From Pseudomonadota bacterium (GTDB lineage: Bacteria > Pseudomonadota > Gammaproteobacteria > Burkholderiales > Ferrovaceae), in NCBI GenBank assembly GCA_021804705.1, contig JAJZHC010000040.1, positions 1 through 9,401 of the forward strand: a stretch of DNA of 9,401 nt. Reading direction: 5' to 3'. The translations under genes and the position numbers were made by a program. The stretch's first letter is position 1, and each line of letters opens with the position of its first letter. Below the pieces are notes generated by a model. That model saw only the letters and a list, made by a program, of their open reading frames with translations. It did no database searches and had not been told where the DNA came from. Positions 1 through 7,192 of the stretch are shown here, piece after piece.

Positions 1-1519
1 TGCCACGGTCCCTACCCCCACACCCAGCGCCAGGGTTGAGACGGCTGTTCCTTCTGCGTCTGCAACGGCCACGCCCCATGGGGAGGGCTTACAACAGGGC
101 CAGCGCGTGAGGGTGACCACCGATGTGGTAGATGCGGTGATCGATACGGACGGCGCCGATCTGCGAAGCCTCAAATTGCTCCAGCATTTTTCTGCCCAGG
201 AAAGCAGCAAGCCCGTGGATTTGCTTGAAGACAAGGGTGACCTGGTCTATGTCGCACAAAGTGGCCTGTTGGGTACGGGGCTGCCCAACCACACAACGGT
301 ATTTACTGCAGACAAACAGGAGGCCGCTCTGGCGCCTGGTCAGAACAGCATTGATGTGACGCTTCGGGCCTCGACACCCGGCGTGGTGGAGGTTGCCAAG
401 ACATTCCATTTTACCCGTGGCAGCTATGTGGTGACGGTGGAAACTGCTGTGCATAATCTTGGCGCCGCGCCCATATCGCCAGAGGCCTATTTTCAGTTTT
501 TACGGGTTTCCACCGCACCCCCGGGAGATCCGAGGTTTGTGAGTACCTACACGGGCCCGGCGATCTACACGGAAGCATCGAAATTCCAGAAGATCCCATT
601 TAAGGATATTGACAAGGGCAAGCGCGATTATCCCAGCACGGCCAACAACGGCTGGATTGCCATGCTGCAGCATTACTTTGTGGCGGCCTGGCTGCCAACG
701 CCTGGCGCGCAACGAGAGTTTTTCACGCGCAAGGTGGGTAGCGACCTGTATACCGCGGGGGTGATTCTGCCGATGGCCACCATCGCACCCGGGGCGACAG
801 GGACTGTCTCTGTACCCCTTTACGCCGGTCCTCAAGAGGGGGCCAAGCTCAAGACACTGGCTCCTGGCCTGGACCTCACCATCGATTATGGCTGGTTGAC
901 CATCATCGCCACGCCATTATTCTACGTGTTGTCCTGGATTCATGGCTGGGTTGGCAATTGGGGTGTGGCGATCATTCTCCTGACCGTTTTAATCAAGGCC
1001 ATCTTCTTCCCGCTTTCTGCAGCGAGCTACAAGTCCATGGCGCGCATGCGGGTGGTTCAGCCCAAGATGGCAAGGATCAAGGAACAGTATGGCGACGACC
1101 GGGCCCGGATGAATCAGGCCATGATGGAGCTTTACAAAACCGAGAAAATCAACCCCTTGGGGGGTTGCCTGCCCATGGTGGTACAGATCCCTGTTTTCAT
1201 TGCGCTTTATTGGGTTTTGCTGGGGTCTGTGGAGCTTCGTCATGCACCTTTCTTTGGGTGGATCCATGACCTGTCCGCCCAGGATCCCTATTACATTCTG
1301 CCCGTGCTCATGACGGCGTCCATGTTCCTGCAGCAGCGCATGAGCCCGAAACCGCCAGATCCCATCCAGGCCAAGGTCATGATGTTCATGCCTCTGGCTT
1401 TCAGCTTCATGTTCTTCTTTTTCCCCGCAGGCCTCGTCCTGTATTGGGTGGTCAACAATGTGCTGTCGATTACGCAGCAGTGGCAGATCACCCGCATGAT
1501 GGGTGATGGAAAACGCTGA
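1..1519 (+). CDS. yidC: Membrane protein insertase YidC (5' partial)
   Basis: YidC inserts and folds inner-membrane proteins, alone or with SecYEG; its known clients include ATP synthase subunits a and c, both encoded later in this window. The frame is open from base 2, so the N-terminal membrane segment lies outside the window; the GTG at 107 is an internal Val, not a start. About 505 residues are visible, against roughly 550 for the whole E. coli protein. First comes a Pro/Thr/Ala/Ser-rich linker (bases 2-70), then the periplasmic beta-sandwich P1 domain (to about base 880). The conserved insertase core follows, with a hydrophobic helix near 893-935, another near 956-1012, the cytoplasmic hairpin with QPKMARIK and EKINPLGGC, and later helices ending in GLVLYWVVNN. 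The motif SVELRHAPFFGWIHDLSAQD is characteristic. Lys (995-997) sits where E. coli has Arg366 in the hydrophilic groove. The C-terminal tail is short (MMGDGKR). Identity is secure. Confidence 0.97.
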   Translation, partial: ATVPTPTPSARVETAVPSASATATPHGEGLQQGQRVRVTTDVVDAVIDTDGADLRSLKLLQHFSAQESSKPVDLLEDKGDLVYVAQSGLLGTGLPNHTTVFTADKQEAALAPGQNSIDVTLRASTPGVVEVAKTFHFTRGSYVVTVETAVHNLGAAPISPEAYFQFLRVSTAPPGDPRFVSTYTGPAIYTEASKFQKIPFKDIDKGKRDYPSTANNGWIAMLQHYFVAAWLPTPGAQREFFTRKVGSDLYTAGVILPMATIAPGATGTVSVPLYAGPQEGAKLKTLAPGLDLTIDYGWLTIIATPLFYVLSWIHGWVGNWGVAIILLTVLIKAIFFPLSAASYKSMARMRVVQPKMARIKEQYGDDRARMNQAMMELYKTEKINPLGGCLPMVVQIPVFIALYWVLLGSVELRHAPFFGWIHDLSAQDPYYILPVLMTASMFLQQRMSPKPPDPIQAKVMMFMPLAFSFMFFFFPAGLVLYWVVNNVLSITQQWQITRMMGDGKR

Positions 1520-2837
1520 GATCATTGCAGCCATTGCAACTGCACCGGGCCGCGCCGGAATCGGCGTGGTCCGGGTATCAGGACCTGACCTCAAAACCCT
1601 GGCCGTCCAGCTGACGGGCAAGAATCCCCCGGTTGCACGCCAGGCGCAATTGACGCGTTTCCTCGATGCGGGCGGAGAAGGCATCGACGAAGGGCTGTTG
1701 ATCTACTTTGCCGCCCCGGCCTCCTTTACAGGTGAAGATGTGCTGGAATTGCAGGCCCACGGCGGCGACGCTGTCCTGCGTTTGCTGCTGGGGCGCTGTC
1801 TCGAGCTAGGTGCACGCATCGCGCAGCCGGGCGAGTTTACACAACGCGCCTATTTCAACCACAAGCTGGACCTTGCCCAGGCCGAGGCGGTCGCGGACCT
1901 GATCTGTGCGGAAAGCGCGGCGGCCGTTCGCGGCGCGGCGCGCTCCCTGGCAGGCGTTTTTTCATGCAAGGTCACGACGCTGGTGCAACGGCTCATTGAC
2001 CTTCGGTTGCATGTGGAAGGGAGCATCGACTTTACGGAGGAGGGCGTTGCCTTCCTGGAGCAGGTAAATCCCCAGCGCAGCATCATCGGGATGCTGGCCA
2101 CGCTCGATGCCCTGATGGATTCAGCGGTTCAGGGGGTCTTGATGCGCTCCGGCCGGCAGGTGGTGTTGATTGGTGCGCCCAATGTGGGTAAGTCGAGCTT
2201 GCTCAATGCCCTTGCGGAAGAAGATCGAGCCCTTGTCACCGACATCCCGGGAACCACCCGCGATGTGATCCAAAGCACCATCCTCATCCAGGGGATCCCT
2301 TTCCACATCGTGGACACGGCCGGCATTCGTGATACCGCAGACACGATCGAACAGGCCGGCATCCGCAGAACCTGGGCCGCGGTCGAACATGCAGATCTGG
2401 CGTTGATCATCACCGATGTGGTTTCAGGCCTGACCGGGGAAGATCGCATATTGATGACCAAACTTCCGGCAGACTTGCCCCGGCAGATCGTGTGCAACAA
2501 AATTGATCTTCTCGATGGTGCGGCAGTTCCATGGGAAGGCGGGGTTGGGGTTTCTGCCAAAACAGGCGCCGGACTGGAAGCGTTGAAGCAGTTGCTGCTG
2601 GAGCTGGCCGGATGGCAAAACCAGGACGAACCTGCATTCCTGGCTCGTGAACGTCACGTGGATGCCTTGCGTGAGGCCCGCCAGCATTTGCAGCGCGCAC
2701 TGGATCTGACGGCAAGTATTGAGCTGCTTGCCGAGGAACTGCGTCTTGCCCAGAACGCCTTGGGGAGGATAACCGGAGAATTTTCTTCGGACGACTTGCT
2801 GGGTGAGATTTTTTCCAGGTTCTGCATCGGAAAATAA
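1506..2837 (+). CDS. mnmE: tRNA modification GTPase MnmE (TrmE)
   Basis: MnmE is a dimeric GTPase that, with MnmG, installs carboxymethylaminomethyl or aminomethyl groups on C5 of wobble U34 in several tRNAs, using methylene-tetrahydrofolate and GTP hydrolysis. I chose the ATG at 1506, giving 443 residues, close to the 454 of E. coli. A GTG at 1503 is in frame, but the product MENAEIIAAIATAPG aligns better with the family N-terminus. The order is an N-terminal folate-binding domain (about 1-118), a helical domain, an inserted G domain and a C-terminal helix. G-domain motifs are P-loop GAPNVGKS (223-230), GTTRD (249-253), DTAG (270-273) and NKID (331-334). The chain ends in the catalytic CIGK motif (440-443). 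It overlaps yidC by 14 nt with no obvious Shine-Dalgarno, so translational coupling is likely. No key residue is missing. Confidence 0.97.
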   Translation: MENAEIIAAIATAPGRAGIGVVRVSGPDLKTLAVQLTGKNPPVARQAQLTRFLDAGGEGIDEGLLIYFAAPASFTGEDVLELQAHGGDAVLRLLLGRCLELGARIAQPGEFTQRAYFNHKLDLAQAEAVADLICAESAAAVRGAARSLAGVFSCKVTTLVQRLIDLRLHVEGSIDFTEEGVAFLEQVNPQRSIIGMLATLDALMDSAVQGVLMRSGRQVVLIGAPNVGKSSLLNALAEEDRALVTDIPGTTRDVIQSTILIQGIPFHIVDTAGIRDTADTIEQAGIRRTWAAVEHADLALIITDVVSGLTGEDRILMTKLPADLPRQIVCNKIDLLDGAAVPWEGGVGVSAKTGAGLEALKQLLLELAGWQNQDEPAFLARERHVDALREARQHLQRALDLTASIELLAEELRLAQNALGRITGEFSSDDLLGEIFSRFCIGK

Positions 2838-2865
2838 GGCTTCAGGCCGACATCCTGCGGGGTCA

Positions 2866-2881
2866 TGTTTCACGTGAAACA
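2866..2881. promoter_or_regulatory. parS: parS centromere site 1 (perfect 16-bp palindrome)
   Basis: TGTTTCACGTGAAACA is a perfect 16-bp inverted repeat and matches the widely conserved bacterial parS consensus (TGTTNCACGTGNAACA type). ParB loads here as a CTP-dependent sliding clamp and, with ParA, moves the origin region to the cell pole or quarter position. The cognate parA and parB genes lie about 2.6 and 3.5 kb downstream. A site this close to genes usually found next to oriC fits the known clustering of parS around the origin. Confidence 0.95.
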
Positions 2882-2895
2882 AATCCTGAACGGCT

Positions 2896-2911
2896 GGTTT
2901 CACGTGAAACA
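2896..2911. promoter_or_regulatory. parS: parS centromere site 2 (one outer mismatch)
   Basis: GGTTTCACGTGAAACA shares 15 of 16 bases with site 1; only the outermost left base differs (G for T), leaving a perfect 14-bp inner palindrome. Its centre is exactly 30 bp from the centre of site 1, close to three helical turns, so two ParB dimers would load on nearly the same face of the DNA. Its right edge is 16 bp upstream of the -35 element of the mnmG promoter, a position from which bound ParB could influence transcription (inference). Confidence 0.93.
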
Positions 2912-2927
2912 TTCCCTCGGAATGATT

Positions 2928-2956
2928 TTGGTATTCCCTGCCCAATGCAGTATCAT
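2928..2956 (+). promoter_or_regulatory. Predicted sigma70 promoter for mnmG-rsmG-parA-parB
   Basis: The -35 element TTGGTA (2928-2933, 4 of 6 consensus) is followed by a 17-bp spacer and the -10 element TATCAT (2951-2956, 5 of 6). Transcription would begin near 2963, giving a leader of about 33 nt to the mnmG ATG. It lies in the only sizeable gap ahead of the tightly packed mnmG-rsmG-parA-parB genes, so it probably drives all four. It is predicted from sequence only. Confidence 0.68.
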
Positions 2957-2995
2957 GCCTGTCCCGCAAGTTCTTGGCCCTAAACCAGCATAAAC

Positions 2996-4900
2996 ATGCA
3001 GTTCCCAAAAAAATTTGATGTGATCGTTGTGGGTGGTGGCCATGCCGGCACGGAGGCGGCCCTGGCGGCTGCCCGTACCGGTTGTGAAACGCTATTGCTG
3101 ACCCACAGCCTCGAGACTTTGGGGCAGATGTCCTGCAACCCTTCCATTGGCGGCATTGGCAAGGGCCACCTCGTCAAGGAAATTGATGCACTGGGGGGCG
3201 CCATGGCGTTGGCCGCCGATGCTGCGGGAATACATTTCAGGATTCTGAATTCCCGTAAGGGGCCGGCAGTTCGGGCCACCAGGGCCCAGGCGGATCGCGT
3301 GCTCTATCGCCATTTTATCCGGCACCTCCTGGAAAACCAGCCCCATTTGACCTTGTTTCAGCAACCCGTGAATGACCTCATCGTTCAGGGCGGGAGGGTG
3401 CAGGGGGTTGTGACCCAGATGGGGCTGCGTTTCGAGGCCCCAGCGGTGGTGCTGACCACAGGCACTTTTCTCTCTGGGTTGATGCATGTGGGGCTGGAAC
3501 AGAGCCCTGGAGGGCGCGCGGGCGACCCCCCTGCCATAGCACTGGCCCAAAAACTGCGCGAGCTGGCGCTGCCCGTGGGGCGGCTGAAGACTGGTACGCC
3601 GCCTCGACTGGACGGGCGGACCATCAACTACGACAAGCTTGTCCCCCAGCCTGGGGACGACCCGGTTCCCGTCTTTTCCTTCATGGGAAATGCAGACCAA
3701 CATCCCCGGCAGGTGCCTTGCTGGGTTACGCAAACCACGCCGGAAACCCATGACATCATTCGCTCCGGCTTGGATCGCTCGCCACTTTTCACCGGCGTCA
3801 TCGAGGGGGTGGGGCCGCGTTATTGTCCTTCCATTGAAGACAAGATCCATCGTTTTAGCGAGAAATCATCCCACCAGATCTTTTTGGAACCCGAAGGGTT
3901 GACGACGCACGAGGTTTATCCCAACGGGATTTCCACCAGCCTGCCCTTTGACGTGCAGTGGGCGCTGGTGCGCTCGATTCCGGGGCTGGAAAATGCACAT
4001 ATCCTGCGTCCCGGTTATGCCATTGAATACGATTATTTCGACCCTCGCGGGTTGAATGCCTCGCTGGAAACCAAGGCGATTGCCGGCCTGTTTTTTGCAG
4101 GCCAGATCAACGGTACCACGGGGTACGAAGAGGCCGCAGCCCAAGGACTTCTGGCCGGGATCAATGCGGCGCGCCTGGCCCGTGATCTCGAACCCTGGTG
4201 GCCAAAACGCCATGAAGCCTATCTGGGTGTGCTGGTGGATGATTTGGTGACACGTGGGGTGACGGAACCCTATCGCATGTTTACCAGCCGGGCCGAATAC
4301 CGCCTGCAGTTGCGCGAAGACAACGCAGACCTGCGCTTGACGGAACAGGGCCGAAAGTTGGGTCTTGTGGACGATGTAAGATGGCAAGCATTTGAAAATA
4401 AACGTCAAAGTATAGAACGTGAAGTTCAGAGGCTACGCACGACCTGGTTGCGCAAGCCGGCAGTGAGTTCCGAGGCCGGCGAGCGTGTCCTGGGCCAGGA
4501 ACTGGAGCGTGATCAGCCGTTGCACGAATTGTTGCGGCGCCCCCAGGTGCTTTACCGTCAATTGATGACCCTGCCGGGGGCTGCTCCGCACAGTCCTGTT
4601 CTTCCTGAAGTGGCTGACCAGGTGGAGATACAGGTCAAATACGAAGGCTATATCGCGCGCCAAATGGAAGAGGTTGCGAGACACCAGCTTCAGGAAAATA
4701 CGCTGATTCCCGGTGCGCTCGACTTTTCCACGGTGCGGGGGCTGTCTCGGGAAGTGGAGCAGTTATTGACCCGTCACCGCCCTCAAACCGTAGGCCAGGC
4801 CGGGAGAATTGCCGGTGTGACCCCGGCGGCCATTGCCTTACTCCTGGTGCATCTGCGCCGTTTTCAACCGTTACCTGCTGAATCCCAACACATTGCATGA
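2996..4900 (+). CDS. mnmG: tRNA uridine-5-carboxymethylaminomethyl modification enzyme MnmG (GidA)
   Basis: MnmG is the FAD-dependent partner of MnmE in making cmnm5/nm5 groups on U34 of tRNAs reading split codon boxes, which supports accurate decoding and frame maintenance. The product is 634 residues (E. coli 629). The N-terminus carries the FAD-binding Rossmann motif GGGHAGTE (13-20). The redox-linked cysteines are present at C47 (in SCNPSIGG) and C277 (in GPRYCPSIEDK, 273-283, the first GidA signature). The second signature, AGQINGTTGYEEAAAQGL, is at 368-385, and a helical C-terminal domain follows that binds MnmE and tRNA. The ATG at 2996 matches the family start (MxxPxxFDVIVVGGG), although no clear Shine-Dalgarno precedes it. 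The stop overlaps the rsmG start as ATGA. The function is certain by family. Confidence 0.98.
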   Translation: MQFPKKFDVIVVGGGHAGTEAALAAARTGCETLLLTHSLETLGQMSCNPSIGGIGKGHLVKEIDALGGAMALAADAAGIHFRILNSRKGPAVRATRAQADRVLYRHFIRHLLENQPHLTLFQQPVNDLIVQGGRVQGVVTQMGLRFEAPAVVLTTGTFLSGLMHVGLEQSPGGRAGDPPAIALAQKLRELALPVGRLKTGTPPRLDGRTINYDKLVPQPGDDPVPVFSFMGNADQHPRQVPCWVTQTTPETHDIIRSGLDRSPLFTGVIEGVGPRYCPSIEDKIHRFSEKSSHQIFLEPEGLTTHEVYPNGISTSLPFDVQWALVRSIPGLENAHILRPGYAIEYDYFDPRGLNASLETKAIAGLFFAGQINGTTGYEEAAAQGLLAGINAARLARDLEPWWPKRHEAYLGVLVDDLVTRGVTEPYRMFTSRAEYRLQLREDNADLRLTEQGRKLGLVDDVRWQAFENKRQSIEREVQRLRTTWLRKPAVSSEAGERVLGQELERDQPLHELLRRPQVLYRQLMTLPGAAPHSPVLPEVADQVEIQVKYEGYIARQMEEVARHQLQENTLIPGALDFSTVRGLSREVEQLLTRHRPQTVGQAGRIAGVTPAAIALLLVHLRRFQPLPAESQHIA

Positions 4901-5526
4901 TCGACTTATCAAATCTAGCCATTGGCGCCGAAGCCCTGGGGCTGAGGCTTTCAGTAGAGACCCTGGCGCGCCTCGAACGCTATCTCGATCTTCTGGAAAA
5001 ATGGAATGCCGTCATTAACCTGACGGCCGTTCGCGATCGCGAGCGCATGGTCACGTTGCATCTGCTGGACAGTCTGACCCTGGTACCCCACATTGCGGGT
5101 TGTGCAACGCTGCTCGATGTGGGTAGCGGGGGCGGGATGCCCGGCATTCCCCTGGCCATCGCCTGCCCATCCCTCAAGGTGACCTTGCTGGAACCCAATC
5201 AGAAGAAGGCAGCATTTCTGCGTCAGGCCAAGCTCGAACTGAACCTGGACCAGGTCACCGTGGTGGCAGAGCGGGTTGAGCGTTGGTTTCCCTCCGAACC
5301 CTTTGAGGCCATTGTCTCGCGTGCCTTCTCTGATCTGCCTGATTTCGTGGCGGGAGCCGCCCATTTGCTGGCACCCGGTGGCGCCTTGATTGCCATGAAG
5401 GGGGGCGTTCCCTTTGAGGAGATTGCGCGACTGCCCGCCCGGTTCGTTACTGAAACCATTCCCGTGAGCGTTCCCAATCTTGCGGCCGAGCGCCATTTGA
5501 TCGTGATGAGAGAGGCGCGTTCATGA
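4897..5526 (+). CDS. rsmG: 16S rRNA (guanine-527-N7)-methyltransferase RsmG (GidB)
   Basis: RsmG transfers a methyl group from S-adenosylmethionine to N7 of G527 in the 530 loop of 16S rRNA, in the cytoplasm; loss gives low-level streptomycin resistance in known species. The product is 209 residues (E. coli 207). It shows KWNAVINLTAVRD (35-47), HLLDSL (55-60), the SAM-binding glycine-rich motif LLDVGSGGGMPGIPLAI (72-88), the acidic LLEPN turn that follows, SRAFSDL (141-147) and MKGG (167-170). All belong to the standard Rossmann methyltransferase fold of this family. The ATG at 4897 lies inside the mnmG stop (ATGA) and has no Shine-Dalgarno, so translation is probably coupled to mnmG. Its own stop overlaps the parA ATG in the same way. 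Confidence 0.97.
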   Translation: MIDLSNLAIGAEALGLRLSVETLARLERYLDLLEKWNAVINLTAVRDRERMVTLHLLDSLTLVPHIAGCATLLDVGSGGGMPGIPLAIACPSLKVTLLEPNQKKAAFLRQAKLELNLDQVTVVAERVERWFPSEPFEAIVSRAFSDLPDFVAGAAHLLAPGGALIAMKGGVPFEEIARLPARFVTETIPVSVPNLAAERHLIVMREARS

Positions 5527-6317
5527 GTCGCGTACTGGCAGTGACCAATCAAAAAGGGGGGGTAGGCAAAACCACCACTGTGGTTAACATCGCTGCCAGT
5601 CTGGCCGAACTCGGGCAGCGCGCGCTGTTGGTGGATCTGGACCCGCAAGGCAATGCCACGACCGGCAGCGGCATCGACAAGAGTGGCTTGAGGCACTCGG
5701 TCTATCATGTGCTTCTGGAGCAGGCCAGCGCACGCGATACGCGTCTCCGTTCGCCCTCTGGCGGCTACGATGTCCTGCCTGCCAATCGCGAACTGGCGGG
5801 GGCAGAAGTGGAGCTGGTGGATGGGGAGCAGCGGGAACACCGGCTCAAGCATGCGATCGAAACGGTCCTGAGTGACTACGATGTCATTCTGATTGACTGT
5901 CCACCGGCGCTTAATTTATTGACAATCAATGGGTTATCCGCTGCGTGGCGGGTACTGATCCCGATGCAGTGCGAATACTACGCGCTCGAGGGTCTGTCCG
6001 ACCTGGTGCAGACCATTCGCCGCGTGCGCGGCCACCTCAACCCTGACCTCGAGATCGAAGGGCTGCTGCGGACCATGCTGGATCCGCGAAACGCCCTGGC
6101 ACAACAGGTCTCGGCCCAGCTTGAACAGCACTTTGGGGCCAAAGTCTACCGTACGGCCATTCCCAGAAACGTTCGTCTTGCCGAAGCACCCAGCCACGGC
6201 CAGCCTGCCCTGAAATACGACCCGTCGTCAAAGGGGGCCCAGGCCTATTTACAGCTGACTCGGGAGATTCTGGAACGGTTTGGCGCGAGTACGGTGCAAC
6301 ACGCCTCTTCGACCTAA
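5523..6317 (+). CDS. parA: Chromosome partitioning ATPase ParA (Soj)
   Basis: ParA is a DNA-binding ATPase whose nucleoid-bound gradient pulls ParB-parS complexes and so segregates the replicated origin. The product is 264 residues and lacks an N-terminal helix-turn-helix, which makes it the chromosomal, Soj-like short type. The deviant Walker A motif KGGVGKTT (11-18) has the signature Lys11 that reaches across the dimer. Walker A' is DLDPQGN (38-44), Walker B is VILIDCPP (121-128), and the conserved IPRNVRLAEAPSHG is at 213-226. A good Shine-Dalgarno (AGAGG, 5511-5515) lies 7 nt before the ATG, inside the end of rsmG; ATG and the rsmG stop overlap as ATGA. The neighbouring parB and the two parS sites at 2866-2911 complete the system. 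Confidence 0.97.
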   Translation: MSRVLAVTNQKGGVGKTTTVVNIAASLAELGQRALLVDLDPQGNATTGSGIDKSGLRHSVYHVLLEQASARDTRLRSPSGGYDVLPANRELAGAEVELVDGEQREHRLKHAIETVLSDYDVILIDCPPALNLLTINGLSAAWRVLIPMQCEYYALEGLSDLVQTIRRVRGHLNPDLEIEGLLRTMLDPRNALAQQVSAQLEQHFGAKVYRTAIPRNVRLAEAPSHGQPALKYDPSSKGAQAYLQLTREILERFGASTVQHASST

Positions 6318-6331
6318 AAGGAAAAAACGAC

Positions 6332-7183
6332 ATGGCCAAGCACAAAGGATTGGGGCGAGGACTGGATGCGTTGCTGGGTGCTGATGCCTCCAGGCCAGGC
6401 TCCCAGGATTTGTCTACATTGCCCGTGCACCAGCTGCAACCAGGAAAATACCAGCCCAGAACCCGTATGGACGAGGCCGCGCTCCAGGAGCTCAGTCAAT
6501 CCATCAAGGGACAGGGTCTGCTGCAACCCATCCTGGTTCGACCCGTTGGCCGCGACCGCTATGAAATCATCGCCGGCGAGCGGCGCTGGCGTGCTTCCCA
6601 GTTGGCGGGATTGCTTGAGGTTCCCGTGCTGGTGCGCCCGATTTCGGACGAGGATGCGCTGGCGGCAGCACTCATCGAGAACATCCAGCGGGAGGACCTC
6701 AACCCCCTGGAGGAGGCCCAGGGCATTGACCGGCTGATCCGTGAGTTCGGCATGACGCATGAGGCTGCCGCAGAGGCTGTCGGGCGGTCGCGCAGCGCGG
6801 TCAGCAATTTGCTGCGGCTGCTCAACTTAACAGAAAGCGTGCGCTCACTCTTGATGGAGGGCTCTCTGGAGATGGGGCATGCACGGGCATTGTTGCCCTT
6901 GCCGACGATCAAGCAGCACCATCTGGCAGCAGAAATCGTCGCCAAAGGCTGGTCGGTGCGCGAGGCTGAGCGACAGGTCAAACAGCGGCTGGCGGAAAAG
7001 AAGCCGCGTTCACGCGGCGCTGCTCAACATGGTCGCGACCAGCTGGCGTTGCAGGAAGAGCTTTCGGATCGACTGGGTGCCACGGTCTCGTTCAAGGAAA
7101 AGCGCGGCGGGGGTGGGGTGCTATCCATCCGCTATCATAGTCTGGACCAGCTGGAAGGCTTGCTGCAGCTGTTGCGTGCTTGA
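6332..7183 (+). CDS. parB: Chromosome partitioning protein ParB (Spo0J)
   Basis: ParB is a CTP-dependent DNA clamp that recognises parS, spreads along the origin region and stimulates ParA ATPase. The product is 283 residues. The extreme N-terminus (MAKHKGLGRGLDALLG) is the conserved ParA-activating Lys/Arg-Gly segment. The CTP-binding region has QPRT (41-44), the GERRWRA box (82-88) and ENIQREDLNPLEEA (116-129). The parS-reading helix-turn-helix is around 141-162 (MTHEAAAEAVGRSRSAVSNL), followed by GHARAL (192-197), then a basic linker and a C-terminal dimerisation domain with the family ending LEGLLQLL. An AGGA Shine-Dalgarno (6319-6322) sits 9 nt before the ATG and overlaps the parA stop region; the gap between the genes is 14 nt, so they are co-transcribed. 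Confidence 0.97.
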   Translation: MAKHKGLGRGLDALLGADASRPGSQDLSTLPVHQLQPGKYQPRTRMDEAALQELSQSIKGQGLLQPILVRPVGRDRYEIIAGERRWRASQLAGLLEVPVLVRPISDEDALAAALIENIQREDLNPLEEAQGIDRLIREFGMTHEAAAEAVGRSRSAVSNLLRLLNLTESVRSLLMEGSLEMGHARALLPLPTIKQHHLAAEIVAKGWSVREAERQVKQRLAEKKPRSRGAAQHGRDQLALQEELSDRLGATVSFKEKRGGGGVLSIRYHSLDQLEGLLQLLRA

Positions 7184-7192
7184 CGACTATCA

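Larger units (their letters stand above)
2838..2995 (+). other. Intergenic control region between mnmE and mnmG (parS pair plus promoter)
   Basis: This 158-bp gap is the longest non-coding stretch in the window. It contains two copies of a 15-bp self-complementary core (2867-2881 and 2897-2911), which are ParB-binding centromere sites, then a sigma70-like promoter (2928-2956) and about 33 nt of leader before the mnmG ATG at 2996. Bases 2838-2865 hold nothing I can name, and there is no convincing rho-independent terminator after mnmE, so read-through from yidC-mnmE is possible. No DnaA box (TTATCCACA type) is visible. Confidence 0.85.

Noticed and set aside
2..1519. GTG at 107 as the true start of yidC
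   Set aside because: The frame is open upstream to the window edge and encodes a typical YidC linker; starting at 107 would remove the essential N-terminal membrane segment.
989..1684. Long minus-strand open frame (231 codons) antisense to yidC and mnmE
   Set aside because: It is antisense to two unmistakable genes, spans their junction, has no recognisable motif or ribosome site, and its length is expected from GC-rich codon bias.
2651..2666. CACGTG core inside mnmE as a possible third parS
   Set aside because: Only the central hexamer plus two flanking bases match; the outer arms are not palindromic and differ from the consensus at about half of the positions.
2838..2995. Replication origin (oriC) in the mnmE-mnmG gap
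   Set aside because: No DnaA boxes of the TTATCCACA type and no AT-rich unwinding stretch are visible; the gap is filled by parS sites and a promoter. The origin is probably nearby, beyond the window.
3092..3850. Minus-strand open frame of 252 codons inside mnmG
   Set aside because: It lies wholly antisense to conserved mnmG sequence, and its product has the Pro/Gly/Arg/His-rich composition of a shadow frame with no domain pattern.
5919..5947. TTGACA in an AT-rich stretch inside parA as an internal promoter for parB
   Set aside because: The -35 is perfect, but no -10 hexamer occurs at 16-18 bp (TGCGTG at 17 bp), and the bases encode conserved ParA residues (NLLTINGL).
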